Origin: Caldivirga sp. MU80
GTDB lineage: Archaea; Thermoproteota; Thermoprotei; Thermoproteales; Thermocladiaceae
Direction: 5' to 3'
Length of the DNA stretch: 56,457 nucleotides
Assembly: GCF_001663375.1 (NCBI RefSeq)
Contig: NZ_LCTF01000012.1
Location: forward strand, 1 to 56,457
The notes beneath the pieces are model-generated. The model saw nothing but the letters and a program-made list of their open reading frames with translations. It was not told where the DNA came from and did not search any database. The position numbers and the translations under genes are program-made. This document shows positions 54,772 through 56,457 of this stretch, in pieces (positions within the stretch are counted from its first letter, which is position 1; each line of letters opens with the position of its first letter).

Positions 54772-54823
54772 TGGATTCTCCCATACAAGTTTTATAATCA
54801 ACAAACTCGGATGGGAGAATCCA
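54772..54823. repeat. 13-bp inverted repeat sharing the ATTCTCCCAT core, around a TATA-like sequence
   Basis: TGGATTCTCCCAT (54772-54784) and ATGGGAGAATCCA (54811-54823) are perfect complements. Between them lies GTTTTATAATC, which resembles a TATA box. The core ATTCTCCCAT is also part of both arms of the larger repeat at 54550-54687, so it occurs four times in 280 bp, as iterons or operators would. Confidence 0.6.
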
Positions 54824-54895
54824 AAAACCATTGGACATTTGAAAAGGGTTGTTAATCCACCATACCCTAATTAACCCTCATGCACCAACCACCCT

Positions 54896-55243
54896 ATGGG
54901 CAACCTTGAAGGTGCAATAGCCTACATCATAACAAGCCCAGCAGTATGGGGCATACTAGCCTACAATATAAACCACGCCACAACCTTCAAGATTAGGTCG
55001 AGCACTCTTGCCAATGCCGTAAGCCTACTAACTGGAGTCAAGCCTAATAGCGCATCAAGGGCTGTTGGATGGTACCTGAATAATGAGGCCTGGCTCAAGG
55101 GGCTTGGGTTAAGCCTGGTTGAGCATAGGACTGGTGGTGTCCATGGGAATGGGATATACATTATCCAAGTCGTGAATAGGGCAAGGGCACTCAGGGCTAA
55201 TGCCATATACGCTAGGCTCCTTGGGCTTACAGCTCGTAGCTAG
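54896..55243 (+). CDS. Hypothetical protein, winged-helix-like
   Basis: 115 residues: ITSPAVWGILAYNINHATTF then IRSSTLANAVSLLTGVKPNS and ASRAVGWYLNNEAWLKGLGL. The succession helix, helix with SS-LANAVSLLTG-K-NSASRAVGWYL, then strands would fit a winged helix. Repeats at 54772-54823 lie 70-120 bp upstream and may control it. Its last codons overlap the convergent gene that follows by 17 bp. Confidence 0.5.
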   Translation: MGNLEGAIAYIITSPAVWGILAYNINHATTFKIRSSTLANAVSLLTGVKPNSASRAVGWYLNNEAWLKGLGLSLVEHRTGGVHGNGIYIIQVVNRARALRANAIYARLLGLTARS

Positions 55244-55562
55244 GGCCAGCGGATATTGGCTTTCCATCTGAGGCGTCCTCAATGAGCCATAGGAGCCATG
55301 CAACGGCTTCGTCAATTGGTAGTCTCTTCACCATGAACCACAATTCTGGGTTGTCAGTTGAGCATAGGGTGTAGGAGCCATCAACCCTATCCAGGATGCC
55401 GTGAAGGGACATTGCCCTCAAGAGCCTTAAAGCCTCCCTAACCGAGCCATCACCAATCATACTGCCCAGGAGGCTTGGCGTAATGTGAATACAGTCACCT
55501 GGGGCTCCCTTAATGAGGATTACAATCCCCCTAGCCACCATTCGCCTCACGTTCCAAGGCAT
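55227..55562 (-). CDS. Small helical protein, paralogue of 55768-56220
   Basis: 111 residues from the ATG at 55562. ARGIVILIKGAPGDCIHITPSLLGSMIG and LPIDEAVAWLLWLIEDASDG align with ARGIAIAVKEAKGNCVSVSPSMLFNYLE and LPLEDAVKALTLLILSHDG in the gene two upstream. The central LRLLRAMSLHGILDR corresponds to LTQLEGMGIVSHR, a winged-helix-like recognition/wing pair. The start codon lies within the end of the Cys-rich gene, so coupling is likely. Function unknown. Confidence 0.6.
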   Translation of the reverse strand: MPWNVRRMVARGIVILIKGAPGDCIHITPSLLGSMIGDGSVREALRLLRAMSLHGILDRVDGSYTLCSTDNPELWFMVKRLPIDEAVAWLLWLIEDASDGKPISAGPSYEL

Positions 55563-55789
55563 ATTCGACTGCATAGCCCATAACCCCTACGCCCATGCTT
55601 CATGCACTTGAGGACACATGCGTTGAACTCCCTAATAAGCATATCAGCCTCCTCAGGGCTAACCCCAAGCCTCTCAGCCGTATTAGTAACACAATCCCTT
55701 ACGCAATCGTGAAGGCAAGTGTATGTATCGCACTTTCCACGGCAGGAATCCTCGCACTTCAAGTACTCTACCAGTAGCTCCTTAACCAC
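55547..55789 (-). CDS. CX3C-rich small protein
   Basis: 80 residues with ten cysteines, at 12, 16, 20, 25, 29, 33, 58, 62, 73 and 77, mostly spaced CX3C (CX4C once). Paired CX3C motifs on opposite helices form the disulfide-linked helical hairpins of CHCH-type proteins; intracellular disulfides are common in this order of archaea. It may instead bind a metal. Start is a GTG overlapping the end of the upstream gene; its stop overlaps the next gene. Confidence 0.6.
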   Translation of the reverse strand: MVKELLVEYLKCEDSCRGKCDTYTCLHDCVRDCVTNTAERLGVSPEEADMLIREFNACVLKCMKHGRRGYGLCSRICLGT

Positions 55790-56220
55790 GATTGTGCTTG
55801 AATTGGATTATGATTAGGTTTGAGGGTTTTGGGCAAGGGGGACTGCCCATCGTGGCTTAGGATTAGTAACGTGAGAGCCTTCACAGCATCCTCAAGGGGC
55901 AGGGCCTTAACCAAGCCCCAAAGAAGCCCTGCAATAGTTGGGTTGAAGTGCCCATCAGTCATTGGGTTCACATCACGGCATATTACATAGAACACCTTAG
56001 CCTTCCTCCCATAACGCCTATAACGCCTGTGGCTAACAATCCCCATACCCTCAAGCTGTGTAAGAATATATTTGAACTGTGAGGCAATCATGGGATGGAA
56101 TGGTTTTTCGAGGTAATTGAAAAGCATGGATGGACTAACACTAACGCAATTACCCTTTGCCTCCTTTACCGCAATGGCAATCCCCCTTGCCGCAGTTTCG
56201 ACAACCTCGGGCCACTCCAC
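55768..56220 (-). CDS. Small winged-helix-like protein, paralogue of 55227-55562
   Basis: 150 residues. VETAARGIAIAVKEAKGNCVSVSPSMLFNYLEKPFHPMIASQFKYILTQLEGMGIVSHRRYRRYG reads as a winged-helix with a basic wing (RRYRRYGRKAKVFYV). A C-terminal helix (LVKALPLEDAVKALTLLIL) is followed by a polar tail. First gene of a three-gene overlapping minus-strand operon with the CX3C protein and the shorter paralogue. Gene duplication is clear from shared spacing. Confidence 0.6.
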   Translation of the reverse strand: MEWPEVVETAARGIAIAVKEAKGNCVSVSPSMLFNYLEKPFHPMIASQFKYILTQLEGMGIVSHRRYRRYGRKAKVFYVICRDVNPMTDGHFNPTIAGLLWGLVKALPLEDAVKALTLLILSHDGQSPLPKTLKPNHNPIQAQSWLRSYW

Positions 56221-56262
56221 ACTGGGCTAACCAACCAGCCCCAGATTAGCTAATCAACACCA

Positions 56263-56457
56263 TGATGGGAATGGTAAACATGGAGAGGATTATCTGGGAG
56301 AATGAGGAGGCCATTAGGAGTATTGTGAAGAGAGCCTTCAACGGGGAGTACCTCGGTTACACTAATGATAATGAGCTGTCGCCATTCATGGCGGGGTCAC
56401 CCCACTACGTGGGGATATGCGTCAGGCTTATTAACCTTGGATTCATGCTTTACCTGG
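56263..56457 (+). CDS. Partial gene at the window edge, carrying a TnpB-relic-like sequence
   Basis: An open frame starting about 56263 encodes MMGMVNMERIIWENEEAIRS then IVKRAFNGEYLGYTNDNE, and runs off the window. At 56384-56415 it contains TTCATGGCGGGGTCACCCCA followed by CTACGTGGGG, nearly identical to the 5' module of relic A, read in frame as FMAGSPHYVG. Either the element contributes codons, or the gene is cut there. Family not recognised. Confidence 0.4.

Noticed and set aside
54503..54895. CRISPR array
   Set aside because: Repeats are inverted, of two lengths, and not regularly spaced; there are no cas genes.

Overview
The window reads as a chromosomal segment of a hyperthermophilic crenarchaeon of the order Thermoproteales, most like Caldivirga or Vulcanisaeta. 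The evidence is archaeal RNA polymerase subunits P and K, ribosomal protein S17e, aIF5B, a proteasome beta subunit, NucS, archaeal NadM, TATA boxes about 25 nt ahead of start codons (leaderless mRNAs) beside GGTG-type ribosome sites inside operons, and a dissimilatory sulfate-activation operon. The organism is an inference; no rRNA is present.

Layout. 1-5.2 kb: a dispersed repeat, a DUF6884-like gene, an ornithine cyclodeaminase-family gene, a P-loop ATPase, rpoP, an SMP-30 lactonase, nucS and nadM. 5.3-10.3 kb (minus strand): a tightly packed operon with a cytochrome b-like membrane protein, aprB, aprA, sat and a small conserved protein, the APS-forming and APS-reducing half of sulfate respiration. 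10.4-12.1 kb: GlcD-type flavin oxidase plus Fe-S partner. 12.3-19.7 kb: SPOUT methylase, B3/4 protein, decayed peptide-binding protein, aIF5B, proteasome beta, FKBP isomerase, S17e, rpoK. 19.8-23.8 kb: a secreted, membrane-anchored glycoside hydrolase gene cut in two by a TnpB element; removing 1,607 bp restores the frame. 23.9-30.7 kb: aldo/keto reductase, ndk, nuoA-nuoBC(fused)-nuoD, and a type II/IV secretion (archaellum or pilus-like) ATPase-membrane pair. 30.8-37.2 kb: decayed genes (Mrp/MinD-like, DsrE-like and others), an ECF-type thiamine/HMP transporter (YkoEDC-like) whose EcfT gene has an in-frame TGA, and an orphan OppF-type ATPase. 37.3-42.6 kb: EamA transporter, DUF72, M1 aminopeptidase with HEAT repeats, a VOC protein, and tRNA-Met(CAU).

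42.6-49.7 kb is the most suggestive accessory region. A four-cluster ferredoxin, a BASS/ACR3-like transporter fused to a universal stress domain, an MFS transporter and an ACR3-like permease (followed by a TauE/SafE exporter) each start just behind the same 16-bp operator, close to ACTGTCCAGTCAGTCA, and a TetR gene lies among them. I infer one TetR-controlled detoxification or anion-efflux regulon.

50.8-56.4 kb looks like part of an integrated plasmid or virus: AbrB-like and winged-helix regulators, an SF3-type replication helicase, an intergenic region with nested inverted repeats sharing ATTCTCCCAT and G-quadruplex-capable tracts (a candidate origin), and two paralogous small proteins flanking a CX3C-rich protein. 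Scattered through the window are miniature relics of the TnpB family, several of which touch or truncate genes.
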